A stretch of 64,000 bases of DNA from Tieghemostelium lacteum (lineage: Eukaryota; Evosea; Eumycetozoa; Dictyosteliales; Raperosteliaceae): the NCBI GenBank assembly GCA_001606155.1, contig LODT01000034.1, positions 225,665-289,664 on the forward strand. The letters run 5' to 3'. Under the pieces are notes generated by a model, which did no database searches, was not told where the DNA came from, and saw nothing but the letters and a program-made list of their open reading frames with translations. Positions within the stretch are counted from its first letter, which is position 1, and the number at the start of each line of letters is the position of its first letter. The translations under genes and the position numbers were made by a program. Below are positions 35,461 to 47,851 of this stretch, piece after piece.

Positions 35461-36216
35461 TATAAATGTTGATAGAATAATGTAAAGTCGACTAGTTGTT
35501 ATTATAAATAATTATAAATAACTTTGTGGACAACATTTTATTTAAAATTTTTAAAAAAATAGAACTTGCAAATAATCAAATTCAAATAAACAGTTTTTAA
35601 AAGGTCGAGAATTAATCTTTAATTTTAAACTTTTTCTTGCCACAGACTAAAAATTTCTATTTTAAAATGAATTTTCATGGACAACTCAAGTGATAATTAC
35701 CATAATTGTGCTATATCATGAAATTATTCCTGAGTGGTAAAAGTTTATATATATATAAATATAAATTTAGATAAAAAATATGATCTGAAGCTTTGAAATA
35801 AAATTCAAATAAATATCCATTTTGTGGAATTATCATTTTTTTCAAGTTTAGAATGGCTTTGGATATTATGATAAATTCTGCTAAAAATTTTTTATTTATG
35901 AATAGTTATAAAAATTTGTGTGTTTAAAACTAATAGTGTTTTTTTATAACAATCATTATTTGGGTTGGATCTAAAAATAAAACACACACATTATTTTTTT
36001 TTATTTATTTTATATTTTTTATAATATCTTATAACTAGTTGTAATATTGATTTTTGTAAATTAAGAAAGAGAAAAAAAAGAGCAAGAGTAATCGTTTATT
36101 TCAATTCATAACCATTACACACACACAGACAGAGGCATATTCATAGATTCATAGTACACAATCACATAGAATCTCTTTTCTAAACGTTTAAAGAAAGAGA
36201 TCAGAATACATAGAAG
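35461..36216. other. Intergenic region, divergent psi-like gene / DOCK gene
   Basis: 756 bases, very AT-rich. There is a weak hairpin at about 35683-35735 (ACTCA...TGAGT with AT-rich inner pairing) and a CA-repeat at about 36112-36129 (ACCATTACACACACACAGA) some 90 bases before the DOCK start, probably in its 5' UTR or promoter. No gene seen. Confidence 0.45.
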
Positions 36217-39200
36217 ATGGAAGTTAAAAAGTCATCAGGATCTATGTTTATGAAGAGAAAGTCAACATTGGGTGGCAGCAGTAGTGGTACTAGTGGAAGT
36301 ACCACAAATGAGCCTGATAACTCTCAAGTTGAGGAATATCAAAAGAGAAATACCAGACAGATACCTTCTATACTATTAGAAGATGAAATTGAAAAGGAAG
36401 AAGACTATCCTTTTGATTTTGAAAAGTACTATTATGAATCAAAAGAAATCAATAGAGAAATCTCAAGAGAATTAGTCATCATTCCAAATGACCAAATTCA
36501 AAATCAAATTGATAAAGTACAGAAAGAGAATAGAGTATCTTCATTACCTAATGTATGTGTAGTTTGGATGTATAGGTGGTAGATAGATGATAGGGATAGA
36601 GTACTTACATGTAGATGGTTGATTTCATATATAATAGGATTATAAATATAAACAGTCACAACATGTTGATGATTGTATACAGTTTTATTCTAGTAATTCG
36701 TGGAAGTCTTTAAAGACATTTGATTACTATAAAGATGAGAACCCAAAGACTATATTGGGACAGGTACAAGAACTTCGTATGGAATATAGACCAACTTCAA
36801 CAGTAGGTCAGATGGTTACACAGAATACAGTAGTGATACCAGACGCAGAGCCTGATAAACTACATTTTAACTATCTAGAAAGACATTTGAGAAAGGATAC
36901 TGTGTCTGTACAAACCGTGATTAGCAGTAATAATAACGGTGCTGATGGTATTAGTTCTAGTGTAGGAGGTACTCAGGAACAACCAGAGAAACCAAAGAGT
37001 TTGTTTAGCTATTTTACTCTTTCTGAGCCTGTACAAACACAAATCCCTCCAACACCCTACCAAAAAGATAAACCTAAACTAATGTTAATAACTTGCAAGG
37101 AACTACAATTTAAGTTGTGGGAGAAAGATGATGAATACGAGCCATTCTTTTGTTCAATCTACCTCTTTGACACTAAAAGAAAACTCAAAATTTCTGAGAC
37201 TTTTTATTTTGATTTTAATAATGAAAAGTCTATGAAACTGATAAGTAACAGCAACACAGTTTCAACATCTTCCACTCCTAATCCTAACAATAATAATAAT
37301 AACAGTAGTGGGAACTTATCGTCTATAGCTTATAACAATAATAATGATATTGGAAAAACAAAGAATGCAATATTTAGTATTACACCAACTAGAGGTGTGG
37401 ATTTAGAGAATATCTATTTGGTACTGAAGGTTGATAAGGTTTTGATGGGTGATTTAGATGATCAAGCTGAACCTTATATAAAGCCTCCAACAAAAGACAA
37501 GGAACGTGATAAACTAAAGGAATCAATTAAGTCATCTTGTGCAAGATTAGGTCAGTACAGACAGAGTTTTGCATGGGGTTGTATACCACTGTTTGAGGAA
37601 GGTGTTGGAGAGGGAACTTTAATCAAACCTCTCTATAAATCCAGAGTTGAACTCCCAGATGCTCAATTGTTTGATACCTCGAAATCTGAGAATTCAAAGA
37701 GTGCTTCTACAAAGAAAATGAAGGTTATTCCTGGACATTGCATGGTGGATATTCGTGAGATTACTCCAGAGGATTTAACAGTAAATCCATATTATCAACA
37801 GGGTAAATATGTTGTAAATAGTTCTTTGGTGGCACTTAGTAGTCAGCCACTTCCAATGACACCATCTCCATTATCTACACCTTCTTCAACTCCAACTGAA
37901 TCCCTATCTCCTACATCATCGCCTACAGTTTCACCATTGCTATCTAGTAATCAACAAAGTGGTGGACAGAATCAACAGGTACAAGATATATTACCTCCTC
38001 TTACTGACATCTATAAAGAAGTTCAAGAACTTCTTCCATCACAATCCTCGTCATCTAGTGGAGCATCTTCATCATCTTCATCCTCTACCAAAGATAAATC
38101 AGATTTAATGGCTAGTATGAGTATGGCAGGTCAAATTAGAACTGATGTTAATATGGAGTTTGTAAATAATCTCTATATCTATCCAGAATCTTTAAATTTC
38201 TCAGCAAGATCAGGATCAATAGCTGCTAGAAATATAACATGCAAAATTCAGTTGATGGAATGTGATGACAATATCAATTTTGATGGACTTAAGCTAATCT
38301 ATGGTAAATCTAGATCTGATAATTTTGTAACTAAAGCCTATACAACAGTTACCTATCATAGTAAGACACCAATATTCAATGATGAAATTAAGATTCGTCT
38401 TCCTATTACCATGTCACCAAATCTACATTTACTCTTTACATTCTATCATATAACATGCCAGAAATCTGATAAAGATCAGGTATTTGATACACCACCTGTT
38501 GGACATGCTGTATTACCACTGATTCAGAATGGAAAGTTAATTGGTGATGATACATTCTCTATACCTGTTGGATATGAGTTTCCACCTCGTTATATGAAAC
38601 CAGAGACTGAGACTCTAATAAGATATATAGATAACAAGAAACCTGTATTCCAAATTCGTACTAAACTCAATAGTACTGTATTCTCAACTGATGATCTATT
38701 GAATGTATTCTTTAAGAATATCTCACAGTTTAAAGAACAGATGGAAGACAATTCATCAGGTACTACTACTACTACTCTAGACACAATATCTCTAATGAAA
38801 TCAATTAAATCTCTAGTCAGTGTTAGAATTGATTGTATCATTCAATTCTTTCCAATTATATTAAATCAATTGTTTAGATTGATGACTATTATCAAGGTTA
38901 GTTCAGAGCTCTCTGTTGGGATATTCATGATTATTGGTGAGTTGTTATCAATAGTCAGTGGTGTGACATCGAATAACAATCTCATTGAATCCTATGCCAA
39001 ATATGTGTTTACTAATAACCTACCAAATGAAGATGACTATGTGCCTGTCTATGAAGTGCTTATCAAGACTTGGTTAGAGATTATGAGATTCCAAGAACAA
39101 CAGAATCCAGAGAACATTCTTAGATTCTCTACCTTCTTTTTCAATATAATCTTCAAGTCCATGTCATTATCTCTTATTGAGCGTTCCAAGAGAGAAGAGA

Positions 39201-42200
39201 ACAAGACTAGAAAGGGAAGATTTGTTGGTATCAGACCACAGTTGGCTAAACTCATTTATATCTTACGTTGGGAGACTGTAACTCGTGTAAAGTATACTTT
39301 TAAACTTTCGAAAGAACTCATTAGATCCATTGGTCATTTCTGTAGTAATTTACTATCCATTGCAGATAGAGGCTATGTATTCAAGATAATCGAGAGAGTT
39401 GTCTCTGATTTTGACAGTAGTTCAGAGAATGAAAATGAAACTGAACTTAATGAACTCAAATTTGAATTCCTACGTATCATCTGTCAGAATGACTATTTTG
39501 TTCAATTGAATATCCCATTGCCATTCAAGATTGATTCTCAAATGAAAATGTCAACTATCCTAGGACAGAGTAAACATTTTCTATCTGACCTTTTACTTCA
39601 ACATATAGGCAATGGGTTGAGTTCTAAAATACCTCTGGTGAGAATGGACGCTGCCAACTCACTTCGTGACACCCTTATTCGTTTGGAAATGGATAATCGT
39701 TGGAACGCAGACCAATACAACAAACAGAGAATTGTTGGTGTCTTTATGCCTTATTTGGGAATTGTAGTCAACAACTGGTACCAAATCAAAGAGGATACAT
39801 TTATAATGAAGAGAAATATTCTCATTAGTTTTATCTATCTTCTACGTAATATTCATCCATATCTCATTAGAATCTGGTGGAAAGAAGAGACTAAAGCAAA
39901 GTACCAGACATTCTTTGAGATTCTTCTTCAGTGTCAAGAGATTTTTGAGTATGTTGGTAAAGTTGATCTATTGGATAAAGTTGAATCTAGTACCTCTATT
40001 CGTACCAGTACTGCTAAATCCATCCTAGAAGATTACTATTTCCGTGGTACCTCTCCTTATGGAAGTAAGAAATTGTACAATAACCGATCGTTAAGAGAAA
40101 AGAGAGTTGATTCTAGAAAATCAATTCTAGACAGTTACAATAAACCACCAATATCAGGAAGTGGTACTAATCTAACTGTTCAAGGTGACAATCAGAGTTC
40201 AGGTGGTAGCAGTAATAATAGTTCGCCAGGTAATACTCTTACAAATTCTACATCATTGGCTTCGCCATTGTCTGCTAGTACTACTTTGGATAAGTCAACT
40301 AGCAGTAGTGGTGGCGGTACACCTACACAGGAGCGATTGTATGCAAGTACTTTGAGAAATGAAAAGAGGCTCAAAGGAACACTGTCACCAAATGCCAAAT
40401 TGAATCTCTCTGATTATGATGATCGTTTGGAAAGTAATCTAGCCCACGAGATTTCTTCAATCATTTTAGATGTAACTGATGATTTTATGTATGAATACGA
40501 ACGTGATCTTAAAACTAATGTCTATTCTGATGTTTTGGAAAGAATCTTCCAGTTACTCAATACCATGATGAAAAAGAATCAGCCATTGAATATTATAACT
40601 AAACTCTATAGTACACTAAGACAGTTTATATTCAAGTTCAGTAAAACTGTTTTTGAAGGAAACAATTCATTCTGTTTGGATCTCTGTGATGCTGTTATCC
40701 TACATTGCAACTCACCAAATCAGGTCACTAGAGAAGAGGCTGCTACTTTTACCTATATACTTTTTAAACAAAACTACGAACAGACTAGAAAGAACTATGA
40801 ACAGAGTAAGAAGAACTTTGTGCGTACCAAGACTCAGATTACTATAGGTCTCAGCAAGATTGTGAAGTCTATAAAGGATGATTACTATCTCTCTAAATCT
40901 TTGCAGACTATAAATACCTATGCTCAGTCTCAAGCTGAAAAGTTGGGTATAAAGTTATTCGCCAAACAGATTGAAGACCTTACAAAGAGACTTCACACCT
41001 TTGTCATTGATAATATAAAGATTAACAATCACAAGGACGATCCAGAGATGGTTGCTGATTTGTATCATAGAATAGCTGAGAACAACAAATCCAATGCAGA
41101 ATTGAGAATTTGTTGGCTTCAAAGTTTGGTGGATTTCCATTCGACTCAAGAGAACTATGTTGAAGCTGCACAGTGTTATTTGCATATGGCATCTTTGGTT
41201 TCAGAGTATCTCAATCTTATTCATAAGCCTATACCTACAATAGCAGGCAGCACCTCTTTTCTATTGGTTAATAAAAACTCTTTGGAAGAGAGTAACTCCT
41301 ATATAGAACGTGAAGAAGATGGTAATGATAACCAAGCATTTACAATGCAGTTCTTTATGAAACTGGTATTGGATGCTATTCAACTACTAAAGAAAGCAGA
41401 GTACTATGAGACTGCCAACCTGGTTTATAAACTGATTATCCCAGTCTATGAGAATAACCTTTCCTATGAGGAATTGGCAAATTGTCATGGAGATCTTCAG
41501 GATATCTTTAGAAAGATTTTAGAATGTACTAAAACACAGTCAAGAATGTTAGGTTCATATTACAGAGTAGTGCTCTATGGTAAAGCATTTGAAGAGTACT
41601 CTGGAATGGAGTTTATCTACAAGGAACCAAAGATTACAAGATTGGTTGAGATTAAAGATAGACTTAGAACACTCTATGCTAAGAAACTCAATGTTCCAGA
41701 AGTGGAAATTCAGATTATCGAAGGTAGTCAAGTAGATATAACCACTAAAGATCCATCTAAATATTATCTTCAAATAACCTCAGTAGTTCCCTATTTCACA
41801 GAAGATGAACAGAGAAAAACCATCTTTGATCGTTCTGTAAATTTGAATAAATTTATATTCGAAACTCCATTCACTGAGTCTGGTGCAGGTCGTGGTAATT
41901 CAGTTGCTGATCAGTATAAGAGAAAGACCATATTGACCACACAAAACTATTTCCCATACACCAAAAAGAGAATTCAAGTTATATCCAAACAAGAGATCAT
42001 TTTATCTCCAATTGAAAATTCAATTGAAACTATTGAACAAAGAACTGAGTTCCTAAATAGTGAAGTTAAAAATGTTCCACCCAATATCAAAACACTTCAA
42101 CAGGTTCTTCAAGGTACTCTTAGAATTCAAGTAAACTCTGGTCCACAAGAGATTTGTAAGACATTCTTGACACCAACTTTAACTTCAAGTAATAATAATA

Positions 42201-42763
42201 ACAACATTAGTGGTAGTACTCCAGTTGAATCATCTCCTGGAAAATCATCATTAACATCTAGTAGCAGTAATAGTATATATCCACAAGAATCCATTACAAA
42301 ACTCAAAAAGATTCTATCGACATTTTTAGGTAGTTGTTCAGATGCATTGATGCATCATAAATCATTATCAACTGGTACTGAATCCACTTATCAGGAATTC
42401 CAAGATGAAATGGAACAAGGTTATTTACAATTACATGATTTATTGGAGACATTTTCTATATCACCTCCAGAGGGTTCTTATCATCCCTCTAGACAATCAC
42501 TAAGTAGCAGTATTGGTATTCCAATGATTACAACTACAAATTCAGGTGCTTCTAGTGGTAGTGGTACTATTAATGGTCACTCTAGATCAAGTTCCAGAAA
42601 CAGCGGTGGTTTATCCCTGGATCTCAATGATCCTGAACTATCAGCACCTTTATCTCAGTCTTTGTCATCTAACCAATCAACAACTAGTAATCGTAGATCA
42701 TTTACTCAAAGACTTTCAAATTCACTCAAGAAACCTGTCATTGGTTTAGATGTAGATGATTAA
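36217..42763 (+). CDS. Zizimin-like DOCK family Rho GTPase exchange factor
   Basis: Predicted guanine-nucleotide exchange factor for Rac/Cdc42-type GTPases. Exons 36217-36552 and 36656-42763 join phase 0 (AAT|TCA), giving 2147 aa. A Ser-rich N-terminus and a conserved PFDFEKYYYESKEI segment precede the DHR-1/C2 domain (about residues 616-765: NLYIYPESLNF, TYHSKTPIFNDEIKIRLP, LLFTFYHITCQK, PVGHAVLPL). A helical ARM-like middle follows. The catalytic DHR-2 lies at about residues 1588-1955: HRIAENNKSNAELRICWLQS, YEELANCHGDLQDIFRKI, YYRVVLYGKAFEEYSGMEFI YK, and TPFTESGAGRG. Ser/Thr/Asn-rich inserts surround these. The domain order and the YRVVLYG motif fit DOCK proteins; the size and N-terminus favour the zizimin (DOCK-C/D) side over DOCK180, as there is no SH3. 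Confidence 0.88.
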
Positions 42764-42889
42764 TTAAAACACATAATATACACTTCATAAAACCCACGAT
42801 AAAATAAATAAAAAAACATATGTAGATTACCCGCCCCAACAAGTTTGTATCTGTGTTGAAATATTTGTACAATTTTATAAACAATGAGT

Positions 42890-44566
42890 TTATTGGTTAT
42901 CTTGGTCATAGTAATAGGAATCGTTTTCATTAATTTGATCTTTATCCAATTCTGGATCAGTAGATTCATTTTCGATATCAGAGTTATCCAAATGTGCATT
43001 ATCATGAACACCACTAAAATTTGGATCGTCATCAAGAGCAAATGAACTATCAGATAGAGAATCATTGAAACTGGATGTAGATTCAACTTCTTCAAATTCA
43101 AATGATTTCCTATTGACTTTAAATAGATTATAAATGACAATGACCAAACAAGTCAAACCTAGAAATACAACTGGTAAAAGAGTTGGAAGTAACCATTGTG
43201 TTATGACTTGGTGTGGTATCTTTTCTTTACAATCTTGTGGAATTGAAAAGAGACTATTCATATCTTTTAGAATTACAAAATCAGGTCTAACTGTGATATT
43301 CTTTGTCCACGTTTCAAAATTGATATTCATTTTCAATTCACCTCTACTTTGTGCCACTGGATCTTCTTTGATATCGAATGGACAACGTTCAGGTAACCCA
43401 TCTGCCAGACACCTACTATAAAATCTAGAATATAATGTGGTATTGTATTTTCTAATGGTTAACCAACGTACATCATTTCTAGAGTATCCTCTACCAGTGT
43501 CAACATAAAACTCTGAATAATCACAATTTGGACTGATGGTGCTTATATAGTTTGTTGTGATATAGAATTCCAATTGATATTTAGATGGTTGAACTGCATT
43601 ACTTAAAGTGATTTGTAATTGAACCATATCTTTACTATAGGTCTTTTGAATACCACCAAATTCATTTAAATCATTAGTTTTAATCCGCTCCACTATGATT
43701 TCTATTGTAATTTGTGGTGTAGTTACTAAATAGGACAAAACATCATCAGAGATCTTAGTAATTGTCCATTGAAGATTCTGAAAATCTTCAAAAGGCAGAT
43801 AGTTATCCTGGCCATTATAGACATTTAATTTAGTGAACCTTATATTCCAAAACAAGTTCTCAGAGTATATATAGTCAAAAATAGGTTGTGTATTATTGAA
43901 ATGTATTGATGCCATCTCAGCAGGTTGTAAATTGCATGTTGGTCCTAGATATGACTTATCAATATTAGTTGTAGTTACATAGTCTAGTGAATCCGCAACC
44001 ATTTCATTACTATTACTGTCATCTATAATACCTTGAAATTTATTGGTGCATGCACAAACACCAAATGAACAATTTCCAATATTGTTACAAATAGTCTCAA
44101 ATCCACCTGGACATTTAACAATGTCTCTGTAGATGAACATATTTTCAGATTTACCTAGAATCGTCTTATTATGTTTGAGTATATAGATATTTTGAGATGC
44201 CATTAAAAGTGATTGAAAATATTCAATATTCATTAGATTGCAACTGATCATTGTATCAATTCTCAGTATTTGAACTTGATAACATTGTAAACTGGATACA
44301 TAAATTAATAAATCATTCGGATCCGATCCAAAGTTCCTTCCAACCATCGTAACTATATCAAATGTATTGGGATATCCTGATGTTGGTCTAGTAACTATCG
44401 GCTGTAAATCACTAGCCACATTTGCTGAATAATTAAAATTTAAAACAACTTCTGGTATGGTTGTTATGTTTCTACCCTCTAATATAGTGTCTACATCTGC
44501 GCCTATTCTCCCAAAAAAATCAAAGTAAGTGCCACCTCCCAAAAAAAAAACTAAAAAAATGTCCAA
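42890..44566 (-). CDS. IPT/TIG-like single-pass surface protein, 5' end unresolved
   Basis: The open frame is 558 codons, but its first codon is TTG and no in-frame ATG lies upstream before a TAA. An IPT/TIG-like fold is suggested by IVTRPTSGYPNTFDIVTMVG, RNFGSDPNDLLIYVSSLQCY and TMISCNL. An EGF-like Cys cluster follows (CPGGFETICNNIGNCSFGVC ACTNKFQG), then a long beta-rich ectodomain with many NxS/T sites, a transmembrane segment (WLLPTLLPVVFLGLTCLVIV IYNLF) and a 75-residue acidic, Ser/Asp-rich cytoplasmic tail. An ATG at about 44635 begins a signal-like peptide (MIIYSIVILLFKLIIIIYC) in a different frame; the frames would meet near a run of ten A (44541-44550, plus strand). Either a sequencing indel or decay of the 5' end. 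Function is unknown; adhesion or recognition is plausible. Confidence 0.6.
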   Translation of the reverse strand: MDIFLVFFLGGGTYFDFFGRIGADVDTILEGRNITTIPEVVLNFNYSANVASDLQPIVTRPTSGYPNTFDIVTMVGRNFGSDPNDLLIYVSSLQCYQVQILRIDTMISCNLMNIEYFQSLLMASQNIYILKHNKTILGKSENMFIYRDIVKCPGGFETICNNIGNCSFGVCACTNKFQGIIDDSNSNEMVADSLDYVTTTNIDKSYLGPTCNLQPAEMASIHFNNTQPIFDYIYSENLFWNIRFTKLNVYNGQDNYLPFEDFQNLQWTITKISDDVLSYLVTTPQITIEIIVERIKTNDLNEFGGIQKTYSKDMVQLQITLSNAVQPSKYQLEFYITTNYISTISPNCDYSEFYVDTGRGYSRNDVRWLTIRKYNTTLYSRFYSRCLADGLPERCPFDIKEDPVAQSRGELKMNINFETWTKNITVRPDFVILKDMNSLFSIPQDCKEKIPHQVITQWLLPTLLPVVFLGLTCLVIVIYNLFKVNRKSFEFEEVESTSSFNDSLSDSSFALDDDPNFSGVHDNAHLDNSDIENESTDPELDKDQINENDSYYYDQDNQ

Positions 44567-44912
44567 CTTGTAAAACCTTACAATATATAATAATTATTAA
44601 TTTAAATAATAAAATTACTATCGAATATATAATCATTTTATAAAATTATAATAGTTGTGTGAAAGGAATAGTAATTTAAACTAACTAATATAACTAAAAA
44701 AATTTAAATAAATTAAAAAAAAAAAATCAACACACAATGTTGGTTGTGTGGGTTATCTTCTATAATATAGATAACATTTTTGATTTTAAGATTAATTATT
44801 ATACATAAATAGATTTATATTTTTTCTTTCCAATTTCCATTGTTATTAATTGTTGTCAGGTGAGAAATTGATTGATTTTTGATTATATGTTTGGGGGATT
44901 GAAAAAGGGTTT
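44567..44912. other. Intergenic region between IPT-like gene and AP-2 sigma
   Basis: Extremely AT-rich. It contains an out-of-frame ATG with a signal-peptide-like run (about 44635 down to 44575, minus strand) that may be the true 5' end of the IPT-like gene. Otherwise nothing seen. Confidence 0.4.
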
Positions 44913-45510
44913 TTAAGCTAAATTATCTAAAAACTCCATTCTTTGTAATGCTACTTGTTTACTTGGCTCCATTAACTCGCCAGCTAAAAATACCTCATCT
45001 ATAATTGCATAAACTTTATAAAAATTGAATACCAAATCGAGTTCACATACATTTCCAAAGTATGCATCTAAAATCTCTACAAATAAATGAATAGCTTCTA
45101 AACAAAACAATTCGTTATCAGTTGGATCTACACAAACTGAAAAGAATAAACCTGCATATCTTCTATACACTACTTTATGTGTTCTAAACTGTTATAATAC
45201 CAAAATTAATGGTTTAATTCCAATAAAGTTAATATTCTCATAAATTCTCTATAAATATATCTCCTATATCAATATTGATATTTACTTCAACAAAATTGGT
45301 AAACTTTGATTCTCTTGAATTTACTAATTTATGAATTTCGCTTGATAGTTTTCTCTTTTCAATATCCTCATAAGGTGTATACCATTTTGATAGACGAGTT
45401 TTACCCTGTCTATTTTGTATTAATAAATAGTGAATCTATCATTTTTAATACAAATTAATAAATATAAGTGTGTGCTTATAAAAAAAGTAATATTAAATTG
45501 ATCTTACCAT
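44913..45510 (-). CDS. ap2s1: Clathrin adaptor AP-2 complex sigma subunit
   Basis: Small subunit of the AP-2 adaptor used in clathrin-mediated endocytosis at the plasma membrane. Exon 1 is only ATG (45510-45508). Exon 2 is 45435-45286 and exon 3 is 45188-44913. Together they give 142 aa, exactly the length of animal AP2S1. The sequence reads [20 protein letters not shown] near the start, then [56 protein letters not shown] and FLAGEL. The [18 protein letters not shown] and FLAGE motifs fit AP-2 sigma rather than AP-1 (RYASLYF, DIIFNFEKAY). The start codon split from the rest by an intron (GTAAGA donor, 72 bases) is shared with psmA4. Divergent from taf5. Confidence 0.93.
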
Positions 45511-45642
45511 TTGTAAATGAAAAAAATAAGGAGGAATTTGAATTCAAAAAATGAATTTTTTTTTTTTTTTTTTGACATTTTGTGATTCTTTTTTACATTT
45601 GGAAAAAAAACATTATTGGAATCATATTCTGCTTCTTGATTC
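45511..45642. promoter_or_regulatory. Shared divergent promoter, ap2s1 / taf5
   Basis: 132 bases between opposite start codons, containing an uninterrupted T18 tract at about 45556-45573 and an A8 run near 45603. Promoter role inferred from position. Confidence 0.5.
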
Positions 45643-47784
45643 ATGAATACAGGACCAACATCACCAAACTATAATAACAATAATAATGGAACACCAACAA
45701 CACCACCAACAAGTTTAAAAGAGAAAGCAATTGATTTTGCAGTATTAAACTATCTGAAAAAGAGAGGATATCAAAATGCAGAGGCATCATTTAAACAGGA
45801 ATTAAATTTACCAGTTGAAATGACAGTCACCAGTGAAGGTGGTGTAGAGATTGACAAAACACAAGATATAGCACAATACCTATTACTGTACCAACAAAGA
45901 GACGATCCTAAACTCTATTTGGAAAGTTATAGTAAATTAAGAAATTGGATACACTCCTCTCTAGACATTTACAAAAATGAACTACTTTCCATATTGTATC
46001 CAGTATTTGTACATTCTTATATAGATCTAATCACTAAAGGGTACCCTAAAGAAGCCAGAGAACTGATGGAAACCATCGGTGTGGAACACGAGGACTACTT
46101 TGGTGCTGATCTTCGTTCATTGCGAGGTATCTCCAATACAGACCAACTCAGAGAGAATGAGTTAGTTCATTTGTTTAGAAACAATAGATGGAATAGTAGA
46201 ATGTGTTCGTACAGTTACGAACTACTCATGACCTTTTTACATCAGAGTAAGAATATTCTGTTGTTGTCATTAATCAATCAGTACATTAACATTAGAGTCA
46301 GTAATCTCAGACCTGGTTTCATTGATGAAGAAGCCTATGCTACTTCTTTTCAGTCAGAGACTGATGCAATTACCGTCAATTCCATACCTATCAATTACCA
46401 CATTTTCAAAGGCGATGATGAAGATGATATCTCATTGTACCCAGGTGAAGATATCTCTAAATTAAAGAAAAAAGAAATTAAAAGACGTAGAGAACGAGTA
46501 GATGAGAGAATGCTAAAGTCTCAATCAGCAGTCCCTCTCCCACCTTTCAATGAAAAATTTGAGAATCAACTTAAAGATGATTTCTCAAAATGTGTATCTC
46601 TGTCTGCTTCATCATTGCCCTCCATTTGTTTCTATACCCTATTTAATACCTACCAAGGTTTGAATACCGTTGAGATATCAAAAGATGCAAAATTAGTTGT
46701 AGGTGGTTTCTCAGATAGTTCACTTAAACTATGGGACCTCGAAGAACTTTCAGAAAAGAAAAAGGAACAACAGATTGTTCAAAACTATGAAAACCATCAA
46801 CAGCAACAGCAACAACCACCACAGCAACAGACTATAGGAAATAGTAATTTGCAATTTAAAAAAAAGGAATCTGAATTTAAATCCTTTTTGGGGCATTCAG
46901 GACCTATATATGGATGTTCATTCAGTCCTGATTCAGAGTATCTTGTAAGTTGCTCTGAAGATACAACGATAAGACTGTGGAATATGGAAACTATGGCAAA
47001 TCTAGTATGCTACAGAGGACATAGTTTCCCAGTTTGGGATGTAAATTTCAGTTCATTTGGGTACTATTTTGCATCAGCATCACATGATAGAACAGCACGT
47101 CTTTGGGCTACCAACTACATTAACCCACTACGTACATTTACAGGACATCTTGCAGATGTCAATTGTGTTAAATTCCATCCCAATTGCAATTATCTAGCAA
47201 CTGGTAGCAGTGATAAATCAGCACGTCTTTGGGAGATTAGTACAGGTAAATGTGTTAGAATATTCGTGGGCCATAGAGCACCAATCTATTCAGTTGCCAT
47301 CAGTCCTGATGGTAGACTATTAGCAACAGCTGGTGAAGATTCCTCAGTATTTCTATGGGATCTTGGAACTGGAAAGAAAATTAAAAAAATGGATGGTCAC
47401 ACTAAGGCAATCTATTCACTAGACTTTTCTGTCGACAGTAAGGTTTTGGCTTCTGGTTCAGCTGATTGTACTGTACGTCTGTGGGATGTAAATAAAGCCT
47501 TTACCAATTCAATAATTGCCAATGCAACAAAAGAAAAAGAAATTCAAGAAGGAAATAACAAAAAAAGAAAATTCAAGAGTAAATTATTGTAAGTATTTTT
47601 TAATATTTTCCAAATCTCATTATCATTTACTAATATTATTTGAAAATTTACTTGATATAGTTCTGAAGAATTAATTGAAACTTATCCAACTAAACAAACA
47701 CCTGTATATACTGTTAATTTTTCAAGAAGAAATCTTTTATTAGCTTCTGGTGGCTTTAATACTACCACTTCATTTGATAAATAA
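45643..47784 (+). CDS. taf5: Transcription initiation factor TFIID subunit 5 (TAF5)
   Basis: Scaffold subunit of TFIID (and SAGA in many eukaryotes). Exons 45643-47588 and 47661-47784 join in a Phe codon (TT|T), giving 689 aa. A short Asn/Thr-rich leader precedes a LisH-like motif (VLNYLKKRGYQNAEASFKQE), then the NTD2 domain (YSKLRNWIHSSLDIYKNELL SILYPVFVHSYIDLI, HEDYFGADLRSLRGI). From about residue 340 come WD40 repeats: GHSGPIYGCSFSPDSEYLVS, GHSFPVWDVNFSS, GHLADVNCVKFHPNCNYLAT, GHRAPIYSVAISPDGRLLAT, GHTKAIYSLDFSVDSKVLAS. The second exon supplies the family's end: KQTPVYTVNFSRRNLLLASG G. A Gln-rich insert sits between the first and second repeats. Confidence 0.95.
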
Positions 47785-47851
47785 CATTCAAAATAAAATC
47801 AATTATTATAATTGGTGTGAAATAATAATAAATAATAAATAATTATTTTAT

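Noticed and set aside
35683-35735. Hairpin ACTCA...TGAGT in the psi/DOCK intergenic region
   Set aside because: Only about 13 imperfect, mostly A-T pairs; expected by chance in DNA this AT-rich.
44913-45510. AP-1 sigma as identity of the adaptor subunit
   Set aside because: Motifs [16 protein letters not shown] and FLAGE and the 142-aa length match AP-2 sigma better.
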